Assembly: GCA_958450325.1 (NCBI GenBank)
Contig: OY288241.1
Location: forward strand, 38,492,778-38,556,777
Origin: Agrostemma githago
Lineage: Eukaryota > Streptophyta > Magnoliopsida > Caryophyllales > Caryophyllaceae
Direction: 5' to 3'
DNA length: 64,000 bases
Shown: positions 45,101 to 55,539 of the stretch, piece by piece
Layout of the letters: every line of letters starts with the position of its first letter
Position numbering within the stretch: the stretch's first letter is position 1
The notes under the pieces: model-generated
What the model was told of the DNA's origin: nothing
The model's database searches: none
Seen by the model: the letters and a program-made list of their open reading frames with translations, nothing else
Made by a program: the position numbers and the translations under genes

Positions 45101-46149
45101 AAGCCACTTGGCAACTCTAAATGAAATATTCCTACAGCTAAAGCAGCAACTCTTGCTCCATTGCCTACGCGCAGGTCCACTTCACCTTTTGCCAGAGCCC
45201 TCACGTCTCTCAATCCCTGTACATTACAGCAAATATGAGAACCACATCCAGTATCAAATACCCATGATGTAGAGCAGCTAGTAGTAACATTTACTAATAT
45301 AACATTAATACCTGTAGAGGTAGAAGCAACATTCCCATTCTTCTTATCTTCTAGGTATTTTGGACAGTTCCTCTTCCAATGCCCCTTTTCACTACAGTAG
45401 TGACAAAGGTCCTCATCTGATTTCTTAGGCGAATTTTTAGACTTCGGCTTGGCTTTAGCAACATTTGCCTTAGCCGCCTTTCCTTTGTTTTTGCCTTTGA
45501 AACCTTTTCCCTTTTGTACCATGAGTACTTCAGGGGTTAGACCCTTCCTGACGTTTGGTTCAGCCGTCTTAAGCATTCCGTGCAGCTCTTGCATCGATCT
45601 CTTCAGATCATGCATGTTAAAGTTCAGCACAAAATCTTTCCAGATGGATGATAAGGATTGAAGTAAAATATCTGTCTGCATCTGGTATGCAAACCCCGCA
45701 CCAAGACGATCAAGGTTATCAAAATAACCCATCATTTTCATCACATGCGGGCTAACCGGGTCTTTGTCACCCATTTTGCAGTTAAATAGTGCAACGACAG
45801 TATTATACCTCTCGGTCCTAGCCTGCTCCTGAAACATTGATTTCAGGTTCTCTATAATCTCATATGCCGACTCAGTGTTTTTGTATTGCTTCTGAAGCTC
45901 AGAATTCATAGTCGCAAGCATGAGACAGCAGATGTCAGTATTGTCTTTCTCATGAGTTAGGTATGATATCTTTATATCATCCGCAGCATCAGAATCTGGT
46001 TCTAAAGGAAGTTCCTTCTCAAGGACATATTCCTTTCTCTCCTGTTTGAGAACAATTCTCAAAGAGCGATACCATTCCAGAAAATTTGAACCTTTCAATT
46101 TTTCTTTTTCAAGCATTGAACGAAGCGAAAAATTGTTTGACGACGACAT
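42184..46149 (-). CDS. Copia Gag-Pol polyprotein, intact
   Basis: 1,321 residues with no stop or shift. Gag at 1-240, knuckle C249-x2-C252-x4-H257-x4-C262 (CHYCSEKGHWKRNC). Protease active site DTG at 299-301. Integrase with H435-x4-H440 and C466-x2-C469, then catalytic D495, D559 and E595 (HSDVCGP; SDRGGEY; NGVSERRN), a D-x35-E spacing. Reverse transcriptase at about 820-1060 with YVDD at 993-996. RNase H at about 1160-1290 with D1166, E1207/E1209 and D1245. The order protease-integrase-RT-RNase H is the copia order. All residues expected for activity are present. The ATG at 46149 is the first in frame and gives a typical Gag start. The product would form virus-like particles and copy the element RNA. 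Confidence 0.97.
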   Translation of the reverse strand: MSSSNNFSLRSMLEKEKLKGSNFLEWYRSLRIVLKQERKEYVLEKELPLEPDSDAADDIKISYLTHEKDNTDICCLMLATMNSELQKQYKNTESAYEIIENLKSMFQEQARTERYNTVVALFNCKMGDKDPVSPHVMKMMGYFDNLDRLGAGFAYQMQTDILLQSLSSIWKDFVLNFNMHDLKRSMQELHGMLKTAEPNVRKGLTPEVLMVQKGKGFKGKNKGKAAKANVAKAKPKSKNSPKKSDEDLCHYCSEKGHWKRNCPKYLEDKKNGNVASTSTGINVILVNVTTSCSTSWVFDTGCGSHICCNVQGLRDVRALAKGEVDLRVGNGARVAALAVGIFHLELPSGLILELDNCYHVPAISRNIISVSCLDMKGFDISIKNKCCSISRNGIVYCQAFIFDGLYVLDSPKQLYNINNAKRLKSKDSNPTYLWHCRLGHINEKRIQKLHKDGLLDHFDYESYDICESCLLGKMTKTPFTGYNERASDLLGLIHSDVCGPMSTTARGGFSYFITFTDDFSRYGYVYLMRHKSESFEKFKEFQNEVQNQLGKTIKALRSDRGGEYLSQDFNDHLRSCGIVSQLTPPGTPQWNGVSERRNRTLLDMVRSMMSHADLPIYFWGYALETSAFTLNRCPSKSVEKTPHEMWTGKVPSLSFMKIWGCEAYVRKLIPEKLGPKSDKCIFVGYPKETRGYYFYNPTENKVFVARNGVFLEKEFISKRSSGSKVDLEEIRDIQASTIPNEEVEDEEGNVQDVAIPPLEEEPTPISNDFVPRKSVRSNIGQTPARYRHDLYLIENDEPETYKEAVMGPDSEKWLEAMKSEMDSMYHNKVWTLIDAPEGVKTIECKWVFKKKIDMEGHVDVYKARLVAKGFKLTHGIDYDETYSPVAMLKSIRILLAIAAFHDYEIWQMDVKTAFLNGNLQEDVYMTQPEGFISKDAKKVCKLQRSIYGLKQASRSWNLRFDEAVKAFGFCKNEVEPCVYKKISGSAIAILVLYVDDILLIGNNVPLLQSVKGWLGSCFSMKDMGEAAYILGIRIYRDRSKRFIGLSQGTYIDKILKRFNMTDSKRGFLPMSHGVSLSKSQCPSTPDELERMSKVPYASAIGSIMYAMLCTRPDVACALSMTSRYQSNPGESHWIAAKNILKYLRRTKDLFLVYGGEEQLVVNGYTDASFQTDRDDSKSQSGFVFCLNDGAVSWKSSKQSTVADSATEAEYIAASEASKEAVWIRQFIEELGVVPSISSPVDLYCDNNGAIAQAKEPRSHQKSKHILRRFHLIREFIERGDVKICRVPSEANVADPLTKPLPQPKHDSHRAAIGIRRMSEWS

Positions 46150-47476
46150 ATCTACAATAAATAAATGCAGACTAATTAATATGCTGAAAAATGCAAAATC
46201 TTAAACAATTTTTAAGACAAATTATGAAAACTACCCTCAAATTTACATAATATTCCAAGATCCTAAACCTTTTGTCGCTTAAGTGAACTTGGGCTCACTG
46301 CTCAAACTCCAAAATTAAAGGTAGACAACAATTTGTCGATTACATACCATGTAATTCTTGGTTAGTCGGTATAATTCATCATATGAAACCAACTATTTGC
46401 CTCAAAGCCCAAGTCCGACTTGATAGCGATGTTTAAGAAAACCAAACTAAATCTGTGGGTAACCGTTACCCACCTACTCAGTCCACACACATCGACAAAG
46501 TACCGCTTAGGCAGTCACTTTAACCAATGATATGAAATTATTGTAGTGGTTAGTTCTGGAAAGGCAATACTTAAATATTTGTGAGGGAATAATTGCATTA
46601 TGGGTCCTAACCATGTTACTAGGTCATCTAACAAGGCGACCTATTAGTTCTAAACACACAAGTCTCATAAAATAAACATTCAAGCATCATATGACATAAT
46701 ATTCAATTATTATTGTGTATAGAACAAGGTTTTTATAAGGAACCCGAATGAAATTAATATACAACATGTAAAAGTGACTAAATTCCATTAATTGGTCCGT
46801 TTTACAAAAAATCGAGTCTTGTCCTAATCATATTAGGACTCATCGTTGATAAAAAATTCTAGTAATTTTAATTTCTCAATTTCAATCGAATCTTGACCAA
46901 TCTTATTGGCCTCATCGTCAACAAGGAAATCGAGGATCATGATGGGTCAACATAATCTATATTATATCTTAAAATTAAGAATTAATTTCATAATTTAACA
47001 ATTTAAATTCACAAATTAAGATACCCTAAACATAATCTGTAATTACTAGACTAACCAATTATTTTTATGTGATACGTTAATCGAAAGCAGTGATAAACAT
47101 ACAAATATGATAACAATGCAAATTAAAACTTAATGTCACATCAAAAACCAGCCCATCATATCCCACATGTTACGAATAACAAAAATCCACCAAACAAACA
47201 TGTGAGTAAAAGAAAAAGAACAATTCTTATTTCATTATGTGCACACCACAACATGCACACCGCAACATCGCATCATTAATAGTAACTTATCAGTAATGCA
47301 AAAGGAAAAACCAATTACTCTTACGTTACACATGACAAAATATCAATATATGACAGTATCAATATATACGCATCTTACGGATTTAGCAAATAATCAAATT
47401 AATACGCAGATTGAATCCCTCATAACCAATTATGAGCCATGAATTCAAGTCGATTTGATTAATACTAATAACAGAG
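46150..47476 (-). other. Copia 5' leader
   Basis: A leader of about 1.3 kb between the primer site and the Gag ATG, longer than usual for copia. It is AT-rich and I see no ORF of note; it may hold packaging signals or an intron. Confidence 0.6.
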
Positions 47477-47488
47477 GCTCTGATACCA
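47477..47488 (-). promoter_or_regulatory. tRNA-Met primer-binding site of the intact copia
   Basis: The minus strand reads TGGTATCAGAGC, one base from the 5' LTR, complementary to the initiator tRNA-Met 3' end. Confidence 0.95.
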
Positions 47489-47489
47489 C

Positions 47490-48236
47490 TGAAGGGTTAC
47501 AACCCTTAAGCCCAAGGATCTGTTATAAGTATTAACCGAAAAGACGAACAATAGAGGGATAACGAATATACCTTATTGGCAGCGGAAGAGCGTATTAATA
47601 AGAATAATAAGAAATATAATAACCCAGAAGTATATATAATTCCCCACGGACAGAATAAAGCAACCCAGATGTGATGCCTCCGTTAGTATCCACACAGGTA
47701 CGGAACTGCGGTGTATATGCTAGTATAAGGGTTTTGTGAGACCGTCTCACAAATTCTCTCTCTAACAATATATGGAATAATACTCTGAATTGTGTATTCT
47801 GGTTCATCATATGAACCCCTTATATAGGAGAGCTTGAGAGCTAGGTTACTTAACCTAGAAGTTATTCCATAACTCAAATTGGTATAATTAGATTATCACA
47901 ATAATTCTAGTTACCATATAAAAGTTATTTCACAACTAATATTGGTATAATTAGATTATCACAATAACTCTAGTTACCATAACTAGATTATTACTATAAC
48001 TCTAATTACCATAACCCGACAACACAGCTGAGTCGTATTACTACTGACCCGATATATTAATATACCGATATATTAATAATATCCCGCACACAATGTGTGT
48101 GACCCAATGGGCCCACTTAAGACTACCAGACATATAACCCATTTATATATCAACCCGACATCGACCTCTATCAAGGCATATCGGATACATAGACTTAAGC
48201 GGGTAAATCCGTAGGACAGTGGACATAACTCCTTCA
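47490..48236 (-). repeat. 5' LTR of the intact copia element
   Basis: 747 bp, the same length as the 3' LTR, with three differences seen by eye in the last 110 bp. TATA-like box at 47821-47828 on the minus strand. Confidence 0.95.
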
Positions 48237-49261
48237 GATACTACACATTATTAGACTATTATTTTAGGGGTTTAGACGTTAGATTAGGGAGATATTTTAG
48301 GAGTCTCTCTCCATTTCTCTAGTCTAATTAGTCTAGATCGAGTTAATTAATCATCTTCAATTAGCATCCAAGATTTAATATTTTCTTTAATCAAGTTCTT
48401 AATCTTTCTTTCTCATTCAATTTCCTTTATATTTCGTATTTTCTTATTCTCATTTTATTCTTTTTATCTCATGTTTCTAGTTAATTGATTGATTTATTTA
48501 TTTTTAATGTTATTATTAATCTTATGTTTATTTATATGATTATCGATTTGTGGGTAGAATAGTTTTATGTTTAGTTCCTTGATTAGTATAGTTTTCATCA
48601 TGTTTAGTATGTCATTATTATTAGTGAATTATTTAGTTTACTTGATTTCTAGCATGATTAGTGAGTAGATTATTAGTTAGGGGGTTATTGGAGGAAGAAT
48701 TTGGTGTCATGAATTACAAAATTTTGGTGATTGATACACTAGGATCGATTTGTCTAATTTGGGATTTTTGTATTCGTGTCGACCTTGATCAATATCGTTG
48801 ACTCATTTTCACCCTTATCAAAATGGGGAAACTCGGGGCTTGGGTAATTCCAATTAGTGACCTAGCTTGATCGCCGCGAAAGCGGGTTCTAGTGTGGTTG
48901 AGTTAGGAAATTCGGTTCACCCGCGTGACAGGTGAGGACCGAAAAAGGTAACTCGCTCCTTATCGATTGTGTATTGTTTGCTTGATTCCTTGTTTATGTA
49001 CCCCATTTCTAATCCCCGACTCTCCCTAACACATTTCCTCTATTTGATTTCCCTTAATTATTCTAGTTTCGTTCTCATTAGTTTAGTTAACCTCAAAACT
49101 CCCCTAGATCCCAATCAATAGACTCGACCTAGACTCGACTTCCCGTGTGTTCCGTCCCTGTGGATCGATCCCGACTTACCGCTACTATGTAGTAGTTAAC
49201 TGGAGTTATAAATTTTGTTTGATCGTGTTAGATAGACGACAATCTTACCCGCATTAGTATG

Positions 49262-50122
49262 CTACAGCCACTCCCTGTTTCAGAATGGAAGTGGCAGTGT
49301 GTAGCCATGGATTTTGTGATGGCATTACCGAGAACCATAAATGGAAGAAATGTATTTGGGTCATAATAGATCGTATGACCAAGTGTGCACGATTCGTTTC
49401 TATTCGTGACACTTGGAGTCTGGAGAAACTTGCAGAAATCTATATTGACTAAGTAGTCCGTCGTCACGGTGTTCCACTCGAGATCGTGTCCGATCAAGAT
49501 CCGAGGTTCTGTTCCATGTTCTGGAAGGCGTTACAAAGTGCCCTGGGAAGCCAATTGTTAATAAGTACCGCTTTTAATGCCGCTACAGATGGTCAATCCG
49601 AGAGGACGATTCAGACTTTAGAAGACATGTTACAAGCTTGTGCATTGGATTTTCAGGATAATTGGATCAGACATCTTCCGTTAGTGGAGTTTTCCTACAA
49701 CAATAGTTATCATGCGTCCATCAAGATGGCTCCGTTCGAAGCACTTTATGGTCGTAAGTGTCATAGCCCATTGTGTTAGGACGTAGCTGGTGAGGTGAAG
49801 ACTTTAGGTCCTGATCTGTTGGTTGAGACCATTGACGCAGTGGAATTAATACGTTCTAGGATGAAAGCTACTCAGGATTGCTAGAAATCGTTTGCTGATG
49901 TCCACCGCCGACCTCTGAAGTTTGCAGACGGCGATCTGGTATTTCTTAAGGTATCGCCAATGAAAGGGGTGAAATGATTCTGGATCAAAGACAAGCTCAG
50001 TCCTAAGTTCATTGGACCGTACCCCGTGATCGAGAAGGTAGGCGAAGTGGCTTACAAGCTAGAGTTGCCTGCTTCGATGGGCAAAGTTCATGACGTCTTT
50101 CACGTATCTCAGCTAAGGAGGT
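49262..50122 (+). pseudogene. Chromovirus integrase, C-terminal part
   Basis: It resumes after the solo LTR with LPVSEWKWQCVAMDFVMALP (catalytic Asp region). The core follows (VPLEIVSDQDPRF, FNAATDGQSERTIQTLEDML with the catalytic Glu) and then the C-terminal domain (DGDLVFLKVSPMKGVK; LSPKFIGPYPVIEKV; KVHDVFHVSQLRR). Stops occur near 49365, 49450, 49880 and 49976, with at least one shift. It is cut at 50122 by the LTR of element E, before any chromodomain. Confidence 0.85.
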
Positions 50123-50372
50123 TGATAAGCTTGCTTTGAAGTGTTTATTTCACGTACTTTATCTCTTTTTCTTTGTCGGAACCGCTCTTAGGAGCGATTT
50201 TGAGGCCTTTTATTCTTCTTCTAGTGTGTTTTAGGGTTCCAAGGTCAATCATAGAGAAATAGAACAATTTCATCTTATTTCTGACACTTAAAGAGCAAAT
50301 GAAGTGAATCAAGGATTACTCGATGCCTTAGACTCAATCCCGAGTCCCATAGGGGTCAATTTGAGATGTTAC

Positions 50373-51863
50373 TGATAAGTGTGGTTTGTAGTGCCTATTT
50401 TGTAGTGTTTTGGTCCCATTTTCCTTGTAGAATCGCTCCTTGGGAGCGATTTAGGGGCTTCTTATGCTTTCTTTAGTTCGTTTCAGGTTCCCGAGACCCA
50501 TTTGGAAGAGTTGGAGCGTTTCCGACTCGATTCATACACATTTTGGAGCCAACGAGATAAAGGAACGATGACTCGGTGCTTTGGAATCGACCCCGAGACC
50601 TTGGGACCCAATCCCGAGCCTCCGAGACCCGATCCCGAGTCCCGAGAATCGATGAGAAGTTCATGTGAAGCAAGGAGGAACCAAAAGGATCATATTGGAG
50701 GCCTACAAGACTCATCCCCGACGGGTATGCACCTCATCCCGTCGGGGATGAAGTGCGCTTTTAGAGGAGCCACTGCCAGGCCGTCCCGGTCGGGACCAAC
50801 CCGTCCCGGTTGGGATGACAGGACCGTCCCGGTCGGGTTGAACCCGTCCCGATTGGGACCGTGCTGCTGCTGCCCGCATTTCCTTTCTTTCTTCTCCCTT
50901 CCATTTGTAACCCTATATATACTCTTCCCTTGTTTTGTAAAGCTTATGCACTTCATGAGACACTAAACCCTAGACTACTTTAGGTTAGATTAGATTAGAT
51001 TAGAGTAGATTAGTCGGTAATTAGTAGTTAATCTTAGTTTAGTGCTTGTAATTTGGGAATTCTTCAAGATCTCCACCAAGATTGATAACCTTGGTTGATT
51101 GTTTTTGGGTTCTTCCATTTATGCAAGTTTCCTTCTTCCTTTCATCTTCTAGTATGGTATAATCTTCTTTTCCTTTCTCTTAATCTTTGTTCTTTCATCA
51201 AGTTTGAATCTTTAGTTCTTGTTTATTGGTTTGTTCTTCATCTTTGTTAGTTTTATATATGCATCCTCTTGTTCTTGTGTTGGGTTATCTTGTTTTTGTT
51301 AGTTTTAGATTAGATATGTTAGAGTAGTATCTTGCTAGGGTTAGTAGGGTGATTAGGGTGTTAATTGGGTGATTAAGGGTTTGTTGGAGATGTTGGTGGA
51401 AGATTTGGGTTTCCTCTTGGTTGATGCATATCACATGTTTGTTGGAATGCATGAATGACTAAGTAGGTTAGAATGCTTGTTTTTCTTGCCTTCCTTTGTC
51501 ATGTGTGTCGCCGAAATGGGTTCCATGTGGAACCTCTAGGTGAGTCTAAGTTAGATTACCTAGATTACCCTACTACCTCCTTCGCTCTAGCTCTTCCTTG
51601 ACCATTCCGTTACCCCTTTGACCCCGATCTAATCCTAGCCCGTTTTCCTTGTTTGTTTCTCCGGTACTTTAGTCTTAGTCTAGCCTTCTCTCCCTCTTAT
51701 CATTCTCTAGCTTAGCTCGTTGACTTAGTCTCGTTTTTGGGCGAACTTGGTCTAGACGCCTCTACCGTCCCCGTGGATTCGACCCGACTTACCCTAGCTA
51801 CCCTAGTTAGGTTTTGCCGGTTTTTATTTGGTGGCGGGATCCACGACAAATCCCTTCCTATCA
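50373..51863 (+). repeat. 5' LTR of element D
   Basis: TGATAAGTGTGG...CCTATCA, 1,491 bp. TATATATA at 50914-50921, palindrome cluster 50705-50865 upstream. (AGATT)n near 50985-51010. The 154-codon ORF at 50502-50966 is repeated in the other LTR and looks like chance. Confidence 0.92.
50705..50865. repeat. Palindrome cluster upstream of the D LTR TATA box
   Basis: TCCCGGTCGGGA-type palindromes in four forms, plus a flanking TCCCGTCGGGGA hairpin. Copies are joined by short linkers (CCAACC; TGACAGGACC; TTGAACC). It ends about 50 bp before TATATATA. Confidence 0.9.
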
Positions 51864-51866
51864 AAT

Positions 51867-51884
51867 TGGCGCCGTTGCCGGGGA
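51867..51884 (+). promoter_or_regulatory. Primer-binding site of element D
   Basis: TGGCGCCGTTGCCGGGGA, three bases after the LTR, the Athila-type primer site. Confidence 0.92.
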
Positions 51885-52139
51885 CGGTGTTAGTTTAGAC
51901 TTTGTTTTCCTAGTTACTTGACTTTGTCTTTGTGTTTGTGTTTTTCTTTTTTCTTTTTGTTACCTTGCTTCTTGTGTGTGTGTGGTTTATTTCTCTCTTG
52001 TCTAGTGCCCAAAAAGCACTAGACTTCTCACGTTTGTTCCTAGTCTACAGTTTGTGCTTAGAGGTGGTGACTATCTTCTTCTTGTAACTTAGAGCCGCTT
52101 AAACGGACAGTTGCTAGGGTGAGAGGTTTCCAACCGGGT

Positions 52140-53433
52140 ATGGACTACGATTTTCGAGCAAGCATGGGGTTTGATCTAAACTCCACATACTCGGGAGCCG
52201 ATATGAGCTACTCCTCTCCTTCCATGAACCAAGGATATGACATGACGTCCTCCTACCATAATCAAGCTTCTTTGGGTGATCAAGACTCTAGTGGGTATGA
52301 ACTTCAAGGTTATGAAAATGGCTACCAACAAGTGAACGATTACCAATCCTACGATCATGGTGACTATTACTCGAGTTATCAATGTGAACCCACCATGTTC
52401 AATCAAGATTCACCTTATGGAAGCCAATGCCCCCAAAACCCACCATATTACCCTCCACCCCAACCACAATATGAACCCCATGACCCACAATACTACCAAT
52501 CACCTCAACCTCACTACCAACAATATGATGCCCCACCCATTGGGCATCATCAAGATTATCAAGGAACTTTACAAGACCAAGGACCACCAATCGTCAAACT
52601 TGGAGTTGTATCATTCGCTTCTTCAATTGCAAAAAGAACAAGATGAATTATGGGTCCAAATGCGAAGGGCAAACGAGGCGAGGGATGCTCGATTAAATGC
52701 AATATCGGTTCAAACCGTAATGTATTTATCCCGAACATCGCAATTAGATGAAGGGTTCCCACTTGAGAAAGAGGAGCAACCTAATCACGAAGCCGCTAAC
52801 GTTGTTCCCTTTGATAGAGAGATTTGATTTGAAGAACCTCAATCGTCTACCCAAAAAGAGACGAATGAGGAGATGACCCTCGGTGAAGACAACATTGGTG
52901 AGGAATTGGAGGAGGATAGTGTGTTGGATGGTTTGGTAGAGTTTGTGAAGTTGTTGGGTGAGATTGATAGCCTCGAGTTGCCCTTGTCCGAGAACGTGGA
53001 TAAGCATCAAGAGCCCCTTGCTAGTGAACCAAGCGATGGTTTGGAAAGGATTGAAACCGCCGGTAGAAGTTTCGATCCTCTTCAAAATGACGTGGGGCCG
53101 AGTGATGAAGATGGGGAACCACAACTTGAGGAAAGTGTGGGGGTGTGCAACAAGGAAATGGGGCCAAAGCCGTTTTTTGTGCCTTGTTTCTTGGAAATGA
53201 AGCTTGCTTCTGATTGGAGACGATGCTTAGGGAGGAAGAGGTCGGTTAAGCTCGTAGGATGGATAGACCCCGGAGACAACATGAATGATGATATTGGGTC
53301 TTTTGATTCCTACTTCTTGCCTCCTCCTTGGAGGCCGTGGAGGTTAGCTAGGCTCGAGCGCTTCTTGGGCCTTCATTATGATGTCGGTAGCGCGTTCGAC
53401 TTGCTCCTCCATGCCCTTGAGGGCTACGGTTGA
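52140..53433 (+). pseudogene. Element D ORF: Tyr/Gln/Pro-rich N terminus, coiled coil, novel C terminus
   Basis: From ATG 52140 the frame gives about 150 residues with more than 20 Tyr plus many Gln, Pro, Ser and Asp, a prion-like low-complexity segment. After a one-base shift near 52600 it continues as a coiled coil (LLQLQKEQDELWVQMRRANE), an acidic stretch and a C terminus (WRRCLGRKRSVKLVGWIDP; PPPWRPWRLARLERFLG) ending at 53433, with one TGA at 52825. The N-terminal edge (DYDFRASMGFDLNS) aligns with element E Gag (SRDFEQNLEIDLNS), and the coiled coil with E's (MQRNQQEFYAQIQKDNKARD). So it seems to be a Gag without capsid domain or zinc knuckle. The Gag ATG itself is now GTG and followed by stops. 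I do not recognise the C-terminal part. Confidence 0.55.
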
Positions 53434-53739
53434 AGAAGAGTCCACCATCCTAGGTTTGACGGAGTTCCTAAAGAACCGTCATGTTGTATATTCTCCTCTC
53501 CCCTTTAGAGTACTTGTGTTTGTATTTGTGTGATTTTTCTCTTGATTTTGCTAGTTTTGTGATATTCTTGTAATTGATTTGGTATTTTGATGAGCGATGT
53601 GAGGGAGTGAATTTGATGTGTATTTTGAGTTTATTGTGATAGGTGACGTGAAGATGACTCCTAGAAAGGAGTGGTTAGTGATAGAGCTTGGATCGTGAGT
53701 AAGGAAGTCGGTTTTTGGGGTCATGGGAGTCATGAAGAC

Positions 53740-53915
53740 CCTTCCCGACCGGGAAGGGTGTGTCGTCCCGACCGGAATGGGGTCGTCCCGATCGTGATGA
53801 GGGTGCCAAAAATCGAGTTCACTGGAGTGTCATCCCGATCGGGAAGGAGGCTTCCCGACCGGGACGGGTATGTCATCCCGACCGGGACCACCCATCCCGA
53901 CCGGGATGATCCCCT
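53740..53915. repeat. Internal palindrome cluster of element D
   Basis: Eight or so copies of TCCCGACCGGGA, TCCCGATCGGGA and variants between the last ORF and the 3' LTR. It is the same palindrome as in the D LTR and at the same relative site as the cluster in element E at 63225-63460, which uses another palindrome. Confidence 0.9.
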
Positions 53916-55535
53916 ACTCCTTTTTGGTGCCTCTTCTTCGACATTTAAGCCCACCCAACCATTGTATACCCCCACCCAACCTCCCTACCTTCCTTGCTCA
54001 TATCATACCACCCACATACTTCATTTTCATATCCTCACTTCATCTTTTATCTACTTTAGACCGGTATATACATCAATTTCTACCCCCTCACACCATTACT
54101 ACCTTAGCCATGTGGTTTTCTTAAGCTTGAAGAAGGATGACAATAACGACAACAAGCAAGTGCCTATATTGATCATTGAGACGATGGAGAGAGTGAGTTG
54201 CTAACCGGTCGGTATGGCAACTATCCTTTCTTTTCCATTTTTTTATTGCTTGTTTTCCCCTTGTTTCTCCCCTTCCCCTTTGTCATGGTGGCCTTCGAGG
54301 CCTTGGTTTTGGTTGCTCCCGATTCTCGATAATGTGACTACATCGAGAGTCCTTTTCAAAATCCAAATTTTACAAGTTTTTCACTCTTTCTTTTTGAGGA
54401 TTTAGTCGGATTTGGGCGGAATCCGGGCTAGGTGACTCGATTACACCTAGCCCTCCCCTCCCATTTCCTTTTATTTCCTTCCTTTTATTTTCTTCCCCCA
54501 TCCATATCTTTTCTTGTCTGGGCCCATGGTGACTTGACTACACCCCGGCCGGACGCTTTCTACCCTTTTCTCCACTTTTCGTTTTGATTTCTAGCTTTAT
54601 TTTCGTAGTTTCTTTTGTGCTCCCATGCACTACGGTCGAGCATGAGGACATGGCTCGACTTAAGTGTGGGGGAGTGGTATTCTAGCATAGTTAGCTTTAT
54701 TTTTGTAGTTTTTCGAAAAAATCTTTAAAAACCCTAAAAATTTGAAAATTTTTCACAAAAATCAAAAAGATTTTCCTTTTGTGTGTTTTCCTTTTATGTC
54801 GTTGTATCGTGTATTTGTTGTGTTGTGCGTGTTTTGCCTCCCTTTTTCCTTATAGGTTGCTTAAACCACCGATGGCTTTGGAAAGCTTTCAGCATGTCCG
54901 GTAACATCTTCATCCCTTTTTCCCTCTTTGCTTCTTGTGAGTTTGGAGGAGATTTGTGATGATGTGTGCTCGGGAGGAGCTTTGTAAAGATTGTGGTGGA
55001 TTTGGAGACTTGTTTGAAGATCGGGGTGGTGTTTGTTTTGTTTATGTGTTGTTTCTCCTTGTTTTGTTTTGTTTTGTTTTGTCTCTTTTTCTTTCATTTT
55101 CGTTGAGTCTTTGTTTTGTGTTTTGTTGTGTGTCTTGTGTGTAAATGGTTTTCGAAAACCCGGTTTAGAGGCTAGTGTGCGAGTGTTTACTTTCCCTTTC
55201 TAGTAGTATAGACCGAGTCTTGGACTTTAGTCTAGTAGAATGACCCTAAATCAATGATTTCGTTGGTTTCTTACCTTGAGTCCACCTAGCTTACTAGGGA
55301 TTTACTACGGGATTTGCATTTTGACCATTATGACCACCCGCGGTGTGAAAAGGCCTTGGTTACCGAGTCTCGTCCCCTAGGTGACCGTGTTTGGGATTGT
55401 TTAATTAGTCCAAGTTCTCCACTTTTTGTGGGTTTGACGGGAAATCGCGACCCCCGACTCACCCATTACCCTACCTCCCACACATATCCACACAATAAGT
55501 TGCAGTTTGTTGAATTCTCCCTTTCTTGTCATACA
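53916..55535 (+). other. Element D 3' non-coding region with an internal polypurine tract
   Basis: No convincing ORF. TTAAGTGTGGGGGAG occurs at 54660-54674, about 1.75 kb before the identical tract next to the 3' LTR. The block around 54170-54420 is homologous to element E at 63730-64000. Confidence 0.65.
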
Positions 55536-55539
55536 AAGA

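Larger units (their letters stand above)
40617..48236 (-). mobile_element. Intact Ty1/copia retrotransposon
   Basis: Two 747-bp LTRs (40617-41363 and 47490-48236) with TG/CA ends, target duplication GATAC (40612-40616 and 48237-48241), tRNA-Met primer site at 47477-47488 and purine tract (minus ACAAGTGGGAGAC) at 41364-41376. One uninterrupted 1,321-codon polyprotein frame. By eye the LTRs differ at three positions (near 41280, 41301 and 41331), so the insertion is young. It landed in a solo LTR of an Athila-like family. Confidence 0.97.
39345..49256 (+). repeat. Solo LTR of an Athila-like family, split by a copia element
   Basis: It starts TGATAACACG (39345) and ends CCGCATTA (49256), the last bases probably a mutated CATCA. 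The target duplication GTATG lies at 39340-39344 and 49257-49261, inside the integrase zinc/core junction. Without the copia insertion it is about 2.29 kb. It shares its start and other blocks with the LTR at 32147-33914. TATAAATA at 40580-40587 with a palindrome cluster upstream. Outside the copia, 48242-49256 is non-coding and ends like an Athila U5. Confidence 0.82.
33915..50122 (+). mobile_element. Chromovirus-type Ty3/gypsy retrotransposon, host of most insertions
   Basis: Its plus-strand pieces are gag and start of protease (33915-34849), rest of protease, reverse transcriptase, RNase H and start of integrase (36894-39344), and rest of integrase (49262-50122). They are separated by two solo LTRs, each with a perfect 5-bp target duplication. 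Left (5') sequence lies beyond the Athila insertion and the right end beyond element E, both outside the window. The integrase tail (FIGPYPVIEKVGEVAYKLEL; VHDVFHVSQL) is of the chromovirus kind, perhaps Tekay-like. The chromodomain is not reached. Confidence 0.85.

Noticed and set aside
50502..50966. 154-codon ORF present twice (also 56556-57020)
   Set aside because: Its repetition is explained by the two near-identical LTRs of element D. It covers the TATA box and palindrome cluster and resembles no protein.
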